Counted from the first letter of the stretch, positions 14,201-27,374 are shown. The stretch is 64,000 bases of DNA from Acanthosepion esculentum (GCA_964036315.1 OZ038478.1:142470565-142534564); one strand, 5' to 3'. Numbers and translations are program-made. The notes: generated by a model from the sequence alone, not told the origin.

Positions 14201-17200
14201 TACTCCCTTAGACTGCATTGATAACCATCTTTGTTGCATGAAGAAAGGGACAAAACTAAGAGACAAAAATTAAGAGCCCAACACATGAGTCTTTCCATTT
14301 TGTTTACCGCTCTTATTGCTTTTATTCTTATTATTATAGATTTCACGTGGCTATTGGCTACTCCCTTAGACTGCATTGATAACCATCTTTGTTGCATGAA
14401 GAAAGGGACAAAACTAAGAGACAAAAATTAAGAGCCCAACACATGAGTCTTTCCATTTTGTTTACCGCTCTTATTGCTTTTATTCTTATTATTATAGATT
14501 TCACGTGGCTATTGGCTACTCCCTTAGACTGCATTGATAACCATCTTTGTTGCATGAAGAAAGGGACAAAACTAAGAGACAAAAATTAAGAGCCCAACAC
14601 ATGAGTCTTTCCATTTTGTTAACCGCTCTTATTGCTTTTATTCTTATTATTATAGAGTTCACTTGGCTATTGGCTACTCCCTTAGACTGCATTGATAACC
14701 ATCTTTGTTGCATGAAGAAAGGGACAAAACTAAGAGACAAAAATTAAGAGCCCAACACATGAGTCTTTCCATTTTGTTTACCGCTCTTATTGCTTTTATT
14801 CTTATTATTATAGATTTCACGTGGCTATTGGCTTCTCCCTTAGACTGCATTGATAACCATCTTTGTTGCATGAAGAAAGGGACAAAACTAAGAGACAAAA
14901 ATTAAGAGCCCAACACATGAGTCTTTCCATTTTGTTTACCGCTCTTATTGCTTTTATTCTTATTATTATAGAGTTCACTTGGCTATTGGCTACTCCCTTA
15001 GACTGCATTGATAACCATCTTTGTTGCATGAAGAAAAGGACAAAACTAAGAGAAAAAAATTAAGAGCCCAACACATGAGTCTTTCCATTTTGTTTACCGC
15101 TCTTATTGCTTTTATTCTTATTATTATAGAGTTCACTTGGCTATTGGCTACTCCCTTAGACTGCATTGATAACCATCTTTGTTGCATGAAGAAAGGGACA
15201 AAACTAAGAGACAAAAATTAAGAGCCCAACACATGAGTCTTTCCATTTTGTTTACCGCTCTTATTGCTTTTATTCTTATTATTATAGAGTTCACTTGGCT
15301 ATTGGCTACTCCCTTAGACTGCATTGATAACCATCTTTGTTGCATGAAGAAAGGGACAAAACTAAGAGACAAAAATTAAGAGCCCAACACATGAGTCTTT
15401 CCATTTTGTTTACCGCTCTTATTGCTTTTATTCTTATTATTATAGATTTCACGTGGCTATTGGCTACTCCCTTAGACTGCATTGATAACCATCTTTGTTG
15501 CATGAAGAAAGGGACAAAACTAAGAGACAAAAATTAAGAGCCCAACACATGAGTCTTTCCATTTTGTTTACCGCTCTTATTGCTTTTATTCTTATTATTA
15601 TAGATTTCACGTGGCTATTGGCTACTCCCTTAGACTGCATTGATAACCATCTTTGTTGCATGAAGAAAGGGACAAAACTAAGAGACAAAAATTAAGAGCC
15701 CAACACATGAGTCTTTCCATTTTGTTTACCGCTCTTATTGCTTTTATTCTTATTATTATAGAGTTCACTTGGCTATTGGCTACTCCCTTAGACTGCATTG
15801 ATAACCATCTTTGTTGCATGAAGAAAGGGACAAAACTAAGAGACAAAAATTAAGAGCCCAACACATGAGTCTTTCCATTTTGTTTACCGCTCTTATTGCT
15901 TTTATTCTTATTATTATAGATTTCACGTGGCTATTGGCTTCTCCCTTAGACTGCATTGATAACCATCTTTGTTGCATGAAGAAAGGGACAAAACTAAGAG
16001 ACAAAAATTAAGAGCCCAACACATGAGACTTTCCATTTTGTTTACCGCTCTTATTGCTTTTATTCTTATTATTATAGAGTTCACTTGGCTATTGGCTACT
16101 CCCTTAGACTGCATTGATAACCATCTTTGTTGCATGAAGAAAGGGACAAAACTAAGAGAAAAAAATTAAGAGCCCAACACATGAGTCTTTCCATTTTGTT
16201 TACCGCTCTTATTGCTTTTATTCTTATTATTATAGAGTTCACTTGGCTATTGGCTACTCCCTTAGACTGCATTGATAACCATCTTTGTTGCATGAAGAAA
16301 GGGACAAAACTAAGAGACAAAAATTAAGAGCCCAACACATGAGTCTTTCCATTTTGTTTACCGCTCTTATTGCTTTTATTCTTATTATTATAGAGTTCAC
16401 TTGGCTATTGGCTACTCCCTTAGACTGCATTGATAACCATCTTTGTTGCATGAAGAAAGGGACAAAACTAAGAGACAAAAATTAAGAGCCCAACACATGA
16501 GTCTTTCCATTTTGCTTACAGCTCTTATTGCTTTTATTCTTATTATTATAGAGTTCACTTGGCTATTGGCTACTCCCTTAGACTGCATTGATAACCATCT
16601 TTGTTGCATGAAGAAAGGGACAAAACTAAGAGACAAAAATTAAGAGCCCAACACATGAGTCTTTCCATTTTGTTTACTGCTCTTATTGCTTTTATTCTTA
16701 TTATTATAGAGTTCACTTGGCTATTGGCTACTCCCTTAGACTGCATTGATAACCATCTTTGTTGCATGAAGAAAGGGACAAAACTAAGAGACAAAAATAA
16801 GAGCCCAACACATGAGTCTTTCCATTTTGTTTACCACTCTTATTGCTTTTATTCTTATTATTATAGAGTTCACTTGGCTATTGGCTACTCCCTTAGACTG
16901 CATTGATAACCATCTTTGTTGCATGAAGAAATGGACAAAACTAAGAGACAAAAATTAAGAGCCCAACACATGAGTCTTTCAATTTTGTTTACCGCTCTTA
17001 TTGCTTTTATTCTTATTATTATAGAGTTCACTTGGCTATTGGCTACTCCCTTAGACTGCATTGATAACCATCTTTGTTGCATTAAGAAAGGGACAAAACT
17101 AAGAGAAAAAAATTAAGAGCCCAACGCATGAGTCTTTCCATTTTGTTTACCGCTCTTATTGCTTTTATTCTTATTATTATAGAGTTCACTTGGCTATTGG

Positions 17201-20200
17201 CTACTCCCTTAGACTGCATTGATAACCATATTTGTTGCATTAAGAATGGGACAAAACTAAGAGAAAAAAATTAAGAGCCCAACACATGAGTCTTTCCATT
17301 TTGTTTACCGCTCTTATTGCTTTTATTCTTATTATTATAGAGTTCACTTGGCTATTGGCTACTCCCTTAGACTGCATTGACAACCATCTTTGTTGCATGA
17401 AGAAAGGGACAAAACTAAGAGAAAAAAATTAAGAGCCCAACACATGAGTCTTTCCATTTTGTTTACCGCTCTTATTGCTTTTATTCTTATTATTATAGAT
17501 TTCACGTGGCTATTGGCTACTCCCTTAGACTGCATTGATAACCATCTTTGTTGCATGAAGAAAGGGACAAAACTAAGAGACAAAAATTAAGAGCCCAACA
17601 CATGAGTCTTTCCATTTTGTTTACCACTCTTATTGCTTTTATTCTTATTATTATAGAGTTCACTTGGCTATTGGCTACTCCCTTAGACTGCATTGATAAC
17701 CATCTTTGTTGCATTAAGAAAGGGACAAAACTAAGAGAAAAAATTAAGAGCCCAACACATGAGTCTTTCCATTTTGTTTACCGCTCTTATTGCTTTTATT
17801 CTTATTATTATAGAGTTCACTTGGCTATTGGCTACTCCCTTAGACTGCATTGATAACCATCTTTGTTGCATTAAGAAAGGGACAAAACTAAGAGACAAAA
17901 ATTAAGAGCCCAACACATGAGTCTTTCCATTTTGTTTACCGCTCTTATTGCTTTTATTCTTATTATTATAGAGTTCACTTGGCTATTGGCTACTCCCTTA
18001 GACTGCATTGATAACCATCTTTGTTGCATGAAGAAAGGGACAAAACTAAGAGACAAAAATTAAGAGCCCAACACATGAGTCTTTCCATTTTGTTTACCGC
18101 TCTTATTGCTTTTATTCTTATTATTATAGATTTCACGTGGCTATTGGCTACTCCCTTAGACTGCATTGATAACCATCTTTGTTGCATGAAGAAAGGGACA
18201 AAACTAAGAGACAAAAATTAAGAGCCCAACACATGAGTCTTTCCATTTTGTTTACCGCTCTTATTGCTTTTATTCTTATTATTATAGATTTCACGTGGCT
18301 ATTGGCTACTCCCTTAGACTGCATTGATAACCATCTTTGTTGCATGAAGAAAGGGACAAAACTAAGAGACAAAAATTAAGAGCCCAACACATGAGTCTTT
18401 CCATTTTGTTTACCGCTCTTATTGCTTTTATTCTTATTATTATAGAGTTCACTTGGCTATTGGCTACTCCCTTAGACTGCATTGATAACCATCTTTGTTG
18501 CATGAAGAAAGGGACAAAACTAAGAGACAAAAATTAAGAGCCCAACACATGAGTCTTTCCATTTTGTTTACCGCTCTTATTGCTTTTATTCTTATTATTA
18601 TAGATTTCACGTGGCTATTGGCTACTCCCTTAGATTGCATTGATAACCATCTTTGTTGCATGAAGAAAGGGACAAAACTATGAGACAAAAATTAAGAGCC
18701 CAACACATGAGTCTTTCCATTTTGTTTACCGCTCTTATTGCTTTTATTCTTATTATTATAGATTTCACGTGGCTATTGGCTACTCCCTTAGACTGCATTG
18801 ATAACCATCTTTGTTGCATGAAGAAAGGGACAAAACTAAGAGACAAAAATTAAGAGCCCAACACATGAGTCTTTCCATTTTGTTTACCGCTCTTATTGCT
18901 TTTATTCTTATTATTATAGAGTTCTCTTGGCTATTGGCTACTCCCTTAGACTGCATTGATAACCGTCTTTGTTGCATGAAGAAAGGGACAAAACTAAGAG
19001 ACAAAAATTAAGAGCCCAACACATGAGTCTTTCCATTTTGTTTACCGCTCTGATTGCTTTTATTCTTATTATTATAGATTTCACGCGGCTATTGGCTACT
19101 ACCTTAGACTGCATTGATAACCATCTTTGTTGCATGAAGAAAGGGACAAAACTAAGAGACAAAAATTAAGAGCCCAACACATGAGTCTTTCCATTTTGTT
19201 TACCACTCTTATTGCTTTTATTCTTATTATTATAGAGTTCACTTGGCTATTGGCTACTCCCTTAGACTGCATTGATAACCATCTTTGTTGCATGAAGAAA
19301 GGGACAAAACTAAGAGACAAAAATTAAGAGCCCAACACATGAGTCTTTCCATTTTGTTTACCGCTCTTATTGCTTTTATTCTTATTATTATAGAGTTCAC
19401 TTGGCTATTGGCTACTCCCTTAGACTGCATTGATAACCATCTTTGTTGCATGAAGAAAGGGACAAAACTAAGAGACAAAAATTAAGAGCCCAACACATGA
19501 GTCTTTCCATTTTGTTTACCACGCTTATTGCTTTTATTCTTATTATTATAGAGTTCACTTGGCTATTGGCTACTCCCTTAGACTGCATTGATAACTATCT
19601 TTGTTGCATTAAGAAAGGGACAAAACTAAGAGAAAAAATTAAGAGCCCAACACATGAGTCTTTCCATTTTGTTTACCGCTCTTATTGCTTTTATTCTTAT
19701 TATTATAGAGTTCACTTGGCTATTGGCTACTCCTTTAGACTGCATTGATAACCATCTTTGTTGCATGAAGAAAGGGACAAAACTAAGAGACAAAAATTAA
19801 GAGCCCAACACATGAGTCTTTCCATTTTGTTTACCACTCTTATTGCTTTTATTCTTATTATTATAGAGTTCACTTGGCTATTGGCTACTCCCTTAGACTG
19901 CATTGATAACCATCTTTGTTGCATTAAGAAAGGGACAAAACTAAGAGAAAAAATTAAGAGCCCAACACATGAGCCTTTCCATTTTGTTTACCGTCCTTAT
20001 ATCTTTTATTCTTATTATTATAGAGTTCACTTGGCTATTGGCTACTCCCTTAGACTGCATTGATAACCATCTTTGTTGCATGAAGAAAGGGACAAAACTA
20101 AGAGACAAAAATTAAGAGCCCAACACATGAGTCTTTCCATTTTGTTTACCATTCTTATTGCTTTTATTCTTATTATTATAGAGTTCACTTGGCTATTGGC

Positions 20201-20273
20201 TACTCCCTTAGACTGCATTGATAACCATCTTTGTTGCATGAAGAAAGGGACAAAACTAAGAGAAAAAAATTAA
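11276..20273 (+). repeat. Homogenised block of GCATGAAG/GAGACAAA monomers
   Basis: About 57 monomers dominated by linked variants T125G (GCATGAAG) and A149C (GAGACAAA). They alternate irregularly between GAGTTCACTTGG and GATTTCACGTGG. Part of the left side, about 11707-12644, resembles 4127-5064 at offset 7580. From about 17.5 kb onward TTTACCACTC (G36A) also appears. The uniformity suggests recent local amplification. Confidence 0.85.
14190..16500 (+). repeat. 1106-bp (7-mer) imperfect tandem repeat
   Basis: Monomer types over about 14190-15390 repeat over about 15296-16500 with an offset of 1106 bp, exactly seven monomers. The rare TGGCTTCTCCC occurs at about 14830 and 15936, and one GAGAAAAA monomer falls in the same place in each copy. 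Differences include TTAACCGC (14619 only), AAGAAAAGG (about 15033 only) and CATGAGACTT (about 16023 only). Ends are approximate because the flanking monomers belong to the same subtype. Confidence 0.75.
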
Positions 20274-23200
20274 GAGCCCAACACATGAGTCTTTCCATTT
20301 TGTTTACCGCTCTTATTGCTTTTATTCTTATTATTATAGAGTTCACTTGGCTATTGGCTACTCCCTTAGACTGCATTGATAACCATCTTTGTTGCATTAA
20401 GAAAGGGACAAAACTAAGAGAAAAAAATTAAGAGCCCAACACATGAGTCTTTCCATTTTGTTTACCGCTCTTATTGCTATTATTCTTATTATTATAGAGT
20501 TCACTTGGCTATTGGCTACTCCCTTAGACTGCATTGATAACCATCTTTGTTGCATGAAGAAAGGCACAAAACTAAGAGAAAAAAATTAAGAGCCCAACAC
20601 ATGAGTCTTTCCATTTTGTTTACCGTTCTTATTGCTTTTATTCTTATTATTATAGAGTTCACTTGGCTATTGGCTACTCCCTTAGACTGCATTGATAACC
20701 ATCTTTGTTGCATTAAGAATGGGACAAAACTAAGAGAAAAAATTAAGAGCCCAACACATGAGTCTTTACATTTTGTTTACCGTCCTTATTGCTTTTATTC
20801 TTATTATTATAGAGTTCACTTGGCTATTGGCTACTCCCTTAGACTGCATTGATAACCATCTTTGTTGCATTAAGAAAGGGACAAAACTAAGAGAAAAAAA
20901 TTAAGAGCCCAACACATGAGACTTTCCATTTTGTTTACCGCTCTTATTGCTTTTATTCTTATTATTATAGAGTTCACTTGGCTATTGGCTACTCCCTTAG
21001 ACTGCATTGATAACCATCTTTGTTACATGAAGAAAGGGACAAAACTAAGAGAAAAAAATTAAGAGCCCAACACATGAGTCTTTCCATTTTGTTTACCGCT
21101 CTTATTGCTTTTATTCTTATTATTATAGAGTTCACTTGGCTATTGGCTACTCCCTTAGACTGCATTGATAACCATCTTTGTTGCATTAAGAAAGGGACAA
21201 AACTAAGAGAAAAAAATTAAGAGCCCAACACATGAGACTTTCCATTTTGTTTACCGCTCTTATTGCTTTTATTCTTATTATTATAGAGTTCACTTGGCTA
21301 TTGGCTACTCCCTTAGACTGCATTGATAACCATCTTTGTTGCATGAAGAAAGGGACAAAACTAAGAGAAAAAAATTAAGAGCCCAACACATGAGTCTTTC
21401 CATTTTGTTTACCGCTCTTATTGCTTTTATTCTTATTATTATAGAGTTCACTTGGCTATTGGCTACTCCCTTAGACTGCATTGATAACCATCTTTGTTGC
21501 ATTAAGAAAGGGACAAAACTAAGAGAAAAAAATTAAGAGCCCAACACATGAGTCTTTCCATTTTGTTTACCGCTCTTATTGCTTTTATTCTTATTATTAT
21601 AGAGTTCACTTGGCTATTGGCTACTCCCTTAGACTGCATTGATAACCATCTTTGTTGCATGAAGAAAGGCACAAAACTAAGAGAAAAAAATTAAGAGCCC
21701 AACACATGAGTCTTTCCATTTTGTTTACCGTTCTTATTGCTTTTATTCTTATTATTATAGAGTTCACTTGGCTATTGGCTACTCCCTTAGACTGCATTGA
21801 TTACCATCTTTGTTGCACTAAGAATGGGACAAAACTAAGAGAAAAAATTAAGAGCCCAACACATGAGTCTTTCCATTTTCTTTACCGTCCTTATTGCTTT
21901 TATTCTTATTATTATAGAGTTCACTTGGCTATTGGCAACTCCCTTAGACTGCATTGATAACCATCTTTGTTGCACTAAGAATGGGACAAAACTAAGAGAA
22001 AAAATTAAGAGCCCAACACATGAGTCTTTCCATTTTGTTTACCGCTCTTATTGCTTTTATTCTTATTATTATAGAGTTCACTTGGCTATTGGCTACTCCC
22101 TTAGACTGCATTGATAACCATCTTTGTTGCATTAAGAAAGGGACAAAACTAAGAGAAAAAAATTAAGAGCGCAACACATGAGTCTTTCCATTTTGTTTAC
22201 AGCTCTTATTGCTTTTATTCTTATTATTATAGAGTTCACGTGGCTATTGGCTACTCCCTTAGACTGCATTGATAACCATCTTTGTTGCATTAAGAAAGGG
22301 ACAAAACTAAGAGAAAAAAATTAAGAGCCCAACACATGAGTCTTTCAATTTTGTTTACCGCTCTTATTGCTTTTATTCTTATTATTATAGAGTTCACTTG
22401 GCTATTGGCTACTCCCTTAGACTACATTGATAACCATCTTTGTTGCATGAAGAAAGGGACAAAACTAAGAGACAAAAATTAAGAGCCCAACACATGAGTC
22501 TTTCCATTTTGTTTACCACTCTTATTGCTTTTATTCTTATTATTATAGAGTTCACTTGGCTATTGGCTACTCCCTTAGACTGCATTGATAACCATCTTTG
22601 TTGCATGAAGAAAGGGACAAAACTAAGAGACAAAAATTAAGAGCCCAACACATGAGTCTTTCCATTTTGTTTACCACTCTTATTGCTTTTATTCTTATTA
22701 TTATAGAGTTCACTTGGCTATTGGCTACTCCCTTAGACTGCATTGATAACCATCTTTGTTGCATGAAGAAAGGGACAAAACTAAGAGACAAAAATTAAGA
22801 GCCCAACACATGAGTCTTTCCATTTTGTTTACCACTCTTATTCCTTTTTTTTCTTATTATTATAGAGTTCACTTGGCTATTGGCTACTCCCTTAGACTGC
22901 ATTGATTACCATCTTTGTTGCATTAAGAAAGGGACAAAACTAAGAGACAAAAATTAAGAGCCCAACACATGAGTTTTTCCATTTTGTTTACCGCTCTTAT
23001 TGCTTTTATTCTTATTATTATAGAGTTCACTTGGCTATTGGCTACTCCCTTAGACTGCATTGATAACCATCTTTTTTGCATTAAGAAAGGGACAAAACTA
23101 AGAGACAAAAATTAAGAGCCCAACACATGAGTCTTTCCATTTTGTTTACCGCTCTTATTGCTTTTATTCTTATTATTATAGAGTTCACGTGGCTATTGGC

Positions 23201-24101
23201 TACTCCCTTAGACTGCATTGATAACCATCTTTGTTGCATTAAGAAAGGGACAAAACTAAGTGACAAAAATTAAGAGCCCAACACATGAGTCTTTCCATTT
23301 TGTTTACCGCTCTTATTGCTTTTATTCTTATTATTATAGAGTTCACTTGGCTATTGGCTACTCCCTTAGACTGCATTGATAACCATCTTTGTTGCATTAA
23401 GAAAGGGACAAAACTAAGAGACAAAAATTAAGAGCCCAACACATGAGTCTTTACATTTTGTTTACCGTCCTTATTGCTTTTATTCTTATTATTATAGAGT
23501 TCACTTGGCTATTGGCTACTCCCTTAGACTGCATTGATAACCATCTTTGTTGCATTAAGAAAGGGACAAAACTAAGAGAAAAAAATTAAGAGCCCAACAC
23601 ATGAGTCTTTCCATTTTGTTTACCGCTCTTATTGCTTTTATTCTTATTATTATAGAGTTCACTTGGCTATTGGCTACTCACTTAGACTGCATTGATAACC
23701 ATCTTTGTTGCATTAAGAAAGGGACATAACTAAGAGACAAAAATTAAGAGCCCAACACATGAGTTTTTCCATTTTGTTTACCGCTCTTATTGCTTTTATT
23801 CTTATTATTATAGAGTTCACTTGGCTATTGGCTACTCCCTTAGACTGCATTGATAACAATCTTTGTTGCATTAAGAAAGGGACAAAACTAAGAGAAAAAA
23901 ATTAAGAGCCCAACACATGAGTTTTTCCATTTTGTTTACCGCTCTTATTGCTTTTATTCTTATTATTATAGAGTTCACTTGGCTATTGGCTACTCCCTTA
24001 GACTGCATTGATAACCATCTTTGTTGCATTAAGAAAGGCACAAAACTAAGAGAAAAAAATTAAGAGCCCAACACATGAGTCTTTCCATTTTGTTTACAGC
24101 T
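20274..24101 (+). repeat. Mixed block at subtype transition
   Basis: The dominant subtype changes from GCATGAAG/GAGACAAA to GCATTAAG/A7. TTTACCGTCC, GCACTAAGAATGGG, CATGAGACTT and AAAGGCAC appear. Monomers around 20231-20850 resemble those at 21336-21955 at an offset of 1105 bp, with several substitutions. A short GCATGAAG/TTTACCACTC run occurs at about 22440-22800. One monomer near 22838 has an altered T-rich stretch (ATTCCTTTTTTTTC). Confidence 0.78.
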
Positions 24102-24218
24102 CTTATTGCTTTTATTCTTATTATTATAGAGTTCACTTGGCTATTGGCTACTCCCTTAGACTGCATTGATAACCATCTTTGTTGCATTAAGAAAGGGACA
24201 AAACTAAGAGAAAAAAAT

Positions 24219-24263
24219 TAAGAGCCCAACACATGAGTCTTTCCATTTTGTTTACCGCTCTTA
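24219..24263. other. 7-bp inverted repeat across the monomer junction
   Basis: TAAGAGC (24219-24225) and GCTCTTA (24257-24263) are perfect reverse complements separated by 31 bp. The left arm spans the junction of adjacent monomers. The arrangement recurs in every monomer that keeps TTTACCGCTC. It is lost in TTTACCACTC and TTTACCGTCC monomers. It could form a weak stem; no function is shown. Confidence 0.6.
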
Positions 24264-24379
24264 TTGCTTTTATTCTTATTATTATAGAGTTCACTTGGCT
24301 ATTGGCTACTCCCTTAGACTGCATTGATAACCATCTTTGTTGCATTAAGAAAGGGACAAAACTAAGAGAAAAAAATTAA
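24222..24379 (+). repeat. Reference (consensus) monomer, 158 bp
   Basis: This copy matches the majority base at essentially every position and serves as the type monomer. Position 1 is the G of GAGCCCAAC. Segments in order: CACATGAG (9-16); a T-rich stretch around TTTTGTTTACC (25-35); GCTCTTATTGC (36-46); an almost pure A/T stretch ending TTATTATAG (46-66); the tandem heptamer TTGGCTA-TTGGCTA (74-87); CCCTTAGACTGCATTG (90-105); CATCTTTGTTGCATTAAG (111-128); then an A-rich tail ending in A7 (148-154) and TTAA (155-158). GC is 54 of 158. Length is close to one nucleosome plus a short linker. No function is implied by the sequence alone. Confidence 0.95.
24295..24308 (+). repeat. Tandem heptamer TTGGCTA x2 within the monomer
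   Basis: Consensus positions 74-87 read TTGGCTATTGGCTA, two perfect copies of a 7-bp unit. On the minus strand each copy contains CCAA, and the second lies in AGCCAATAG, a CCAAT-box-like string. It may be a trace of slippage in the ancestral monomer. It is retained in most copies; TTCACGTGG monomers lose the first T. Confidence 0.7.
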
Positions 24380-25327
24380 GAGCCCAACACATGAGTCTTT
24401 CCATTTTGTTTACCGCTCTTATTGCTTTTATTCTTATTATTATAGAGTTCACTTGGCTATTGGCTACTCCCTTAGACTGCATTGATAACAATCTTTGTTG
24501 CATTAAGAAAGGGACAAAACTAAGAGAAAAAAATTAAGAGCCCAACACATGAGTTTTTCCATTTTGTTTACCGCTCTTATTGCTTTTATTCTTATTATTA
24601 TAGAGTTCACTTGGCTATTGGCTACTCCCTTAGACTGCATTGATAACAATCTTTGTTGCATTAAGAAAGGGACAAAACTAAGAGAAAAAAATTAAGAGCC
24701 CAACACATGAGTCTTTCCATTTTGTTTACCGTCCTTATTGCTTTTATTCTTATTATTATAGAGTTCACTTGGCTATTGGCTACTCCCTTAGACTGCATTG
24801 ATAACCATCTTTGTTGCATTAAGAAAGGGACAAAACTAAGAGAAAAAAATTAAGAGCCCAACACATGAGTCTTTCCATTTTGTTTACCGCTCTTATTGCT
24901 TTTATTCTTATTATTATAGAGTTCACTTGGCTATTGGCTACTCCCTTAGACTGCATTGATAACCATCTTTGTTGCATTAAGAAAGGGACAAAACTAAGAG
25001 AAAAAAATTAAGAGCCCAACACATGAGTCTTTCCATTTTGTTTACCGCTCTTATTGCTTTTATTCTTATTATTATAGAGTTCACTTGGCTATTGGCTACT
25101 CCCTTAGACTGCATTGATAACAATCTTTGTTGCATTAAGAAAGGGACAAAACTAAGAGAAAAAAATTAAGAGCCCAACACATGAGTTTTTCCATTTTGTT
25201 TACCGCTCTTATTGCTTTTATTCTTATTATTATAGAGTTCACTTGGCTATTGGCTACTCCCTTAGACTGCATTGATAACAATCTTTGTTGCATTAAGAAA
25301 GGGACAAAACTAAGAGAAAAAAATTAA

Positions 25328-26745
25328 GAGCCCAACACATGAGTCTTTCCATTTTGTTTACCGCTCTTATTGCTTTTATTCTTATTATTATAGAGTTCAC
25401 TTGGCTATTGGCTACTCCCTTAGACTGCATTGATAACCATCTTTGTTGCATTAAGAAAGGGACAAAACTAAGAGAAAAAATTAAGAGCCCAACACATGAG
25501 TCTTTACATTTTGTTTACCGTCCTTATTGCTTTTATTCTTATTATTATAGAGTTCACTTGGCTATTGGCTACTCCCTTAGACTGCATTGATAACCATCTT
25601 TGTTGCATTAAGAAAGGGACCAAACTAAGAGAAAAAAATTAAGAGCCCAACACATGAGTCTTTCCATTTTGTTTACCGCTCTTATTGCTTTTATTCTTAT
25701 TATTATAGAGTTCACTTGGCTATTGGCTACTCCCTTAGACTGCATTGATAACCATCTTTGTTGCATTAAGAAAGGGACAAAACTAAGAGAAAAAATTAAG
25801 AGCCCAACACATGAGTCTTTACATTTTGTTTACCGTCCTTATTGCTTTTATTCTTATTATTATAGAGTTCACTTGGCTATTGGCTACTCCCTTAGACTGC
25901 ATTGATAACCATCTTTGTTGCATTAAGAAAGGGACCAAACTAAGAGAAAAAAATTAAGAGCCCAACACATGAGTCTTTCCATTTTGTTTACCGCTCTTAT
26001 TGCTTTTATTCTTATTATTATAGAGTTCACTTGGCTATTGGCTACTCCCTTAGACTGCATTGATAACCATCTTTGTTGCATTAAGAAAGGGACAAAACTA
26101 AGAGAAAAAATTAAGAGCCCAACACATGAGTCTTTACATTTTGTTTACCGTCCTTATTGCTTTTATTCTTATTATTATAGAGTTCACTTGGCTATTGGCT
26201 ACTCCCTTAGACTGCATTGATAACCATCTTTGTTGCATGAAGAAAGGGACAAAACTAAGAGAAAAAAGTTAAGAGCCCAACACATGAGTCTTTCCATTTT
26301 GTTTACCGCTCTTATTGCTTTTATTCTTATTATTATAGAGTTCACTTGGCTATTGGCTACTCCCTTAGACTGCATTGATAACCATCTTTGTTGCATTAAG
26401 AAAGGGACCAAACTAAGAGAAAAAAATTAAGAGCCCAACACATGAGTCTTTCCATTTTGTTTACCGCTCTTATTGCTTTTATTCTTATTATTATAGAGTT
26501 CACTTGGCTATTGGCTACTCCCTTAGACTGCATTGATAACCATCTTTGTTGCATTAAGAAAGGGACAAAACTAAGAGAAAAAATTAAGAGCCCAACACAT
26601 GAGTCTTTACATTTTGTTTACCGTCCTTATTGCTTTTATTCTTATTATTATAGAGTTCACTTGGCTATTGGCTACTCCCTTAGACTGCATTGATAACCAT
26701 CTTTGTTGCATTAAGAAAGGGACCAAACTAAGAGAAAAAAATTAA
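25328..26745 (+). repeat. 315-bp dimer higher-order repeat
   Basis: The dimers run 25328-25642, 25643-25957, 25958-26272 and, after one extra 158-bp monomer (26273-26430), 26431-26745. Each dimer is a 157-bp monomer ending in A6 followed by a 158-bp monomer with TCTTTACATTTTG, TTTACCGTCC and usually GGGACCAAAC. The last marker lies at 25616, 25931, 26404 and 26719, with spacings 315, 473 and 315. The third dimer instead ends with GCATGAAG. A single related dimer, also near GGGACCAAAC, sits at about 32404-32700. Confidence 0.88.
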
Positions 26746-27374
26746 GAGCCCAACACATGAGTCTTTCCATTTTGTTTACCGCTCTTATTGCTTTTATTCT
26801 TATTATTATAGAGTTCACTTGGCTATTGGCTACTCCCTTAGACTGCATTGATAACCATCTTTGTTGCATTAAGAAAGGGACAAAACTAAGAGAAAAAATT
26901 AAGAGCCCAACACATGAGTCTTTACATTTTGTTTACCGTCCTTATTGCTTTTATTCTTATTATTATAGAGTTCACTTGGCTATTGGCTACTCCCTTAGAC
27001 TGCATTGATAACCATCTTTGTTGCATTAAGAAAGGGACAAAACTAAGAGAAAAAATTAAGAGCCCAACACATGAGTCTTTACATTTTGTTTACCGTCCTT
27101 ATTGCTTTTATTCTTATTATTATAGAGTTCACTTGGCTATTGGCTACTCCCTTAGACTGCATTGATAACCATCTTTGTTGCACTAAGAATGGGACAAAAC
27201 TAAGAGAAAAAATTAAGAGCCCAACACATGAGTCTTTCCATTTTGTTTACCGTCCTTATTGCTTTTATTCTTATTATTATAGAGTTCACTTGGCTATTGG
27301 CTACTCCCTTAGACTGCATTGATAACCATCTTTGTTGCATGAAGAAAGGGACAAAACTAAGAGACAAAAATTAA
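26746..27374 (+). repeat. Run of 157-bp monomers
   Basis: Three consecutive monomers start at 26746, 26903 and 27060 and each ends in A6, so each is 157 bp. The fourth starts at 27217 and is 158 bp. TTTACCGTCC is present in the last three. GCACTAAGAATGGG occurs at about 27179. The repeated 1-bp contraction is tied to specific linked substitutions, so it looks inherited and not like random sequencing error. Confidence 0.85.

Larger units (their letters stand above)
24102..25363 (+). repeat. 632-bp (4-mer) tandem duplication
   Basis: Bases 24102-24731 match 24734-25363 at an offset of 632 bp with no difference seen by eye. In-phase markers are GATAACAATC (about 24485 and 25117; about 24643 and 25275) and CATGAGTTTTTCC (about 24549 and 25181). 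The copies end where TTTACAGCTC on the left aligns with TTTACCGTCC in the middle and TTTACCGCTC on the right. The unit size equals that of the 3.4-4.9 kb HOR, but the marker content is different, so it arose separately. Confidence 0.88.

Noticed and set aside
22830..22860. Possible insertion of foreign sequence around the T-run near 22845
   Set aside because: The change (ATTCCTTTTTTTTCTT) is a few substitutions inside a normal-length monomer; both flanks stay in register.
24231..24243. Similarity of ATGAGTCTTT to a short segment recalled from the Arabidopsis 178-bp centromere repeat
   Set aside because: Only about 10 bases match from memory, the unit lengths differ, and the remainder does not look alike. 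Chance cannot be excluded without an alignment, so no family assignment is made.
24295..24308. CCAAT-box promoter element on the minus strand
   Set aside because: The string AGCCAATAG is present in most monomers, but no promoter context, transcript or gene lies nearby. It is noted only as part of the tandem heptamer.
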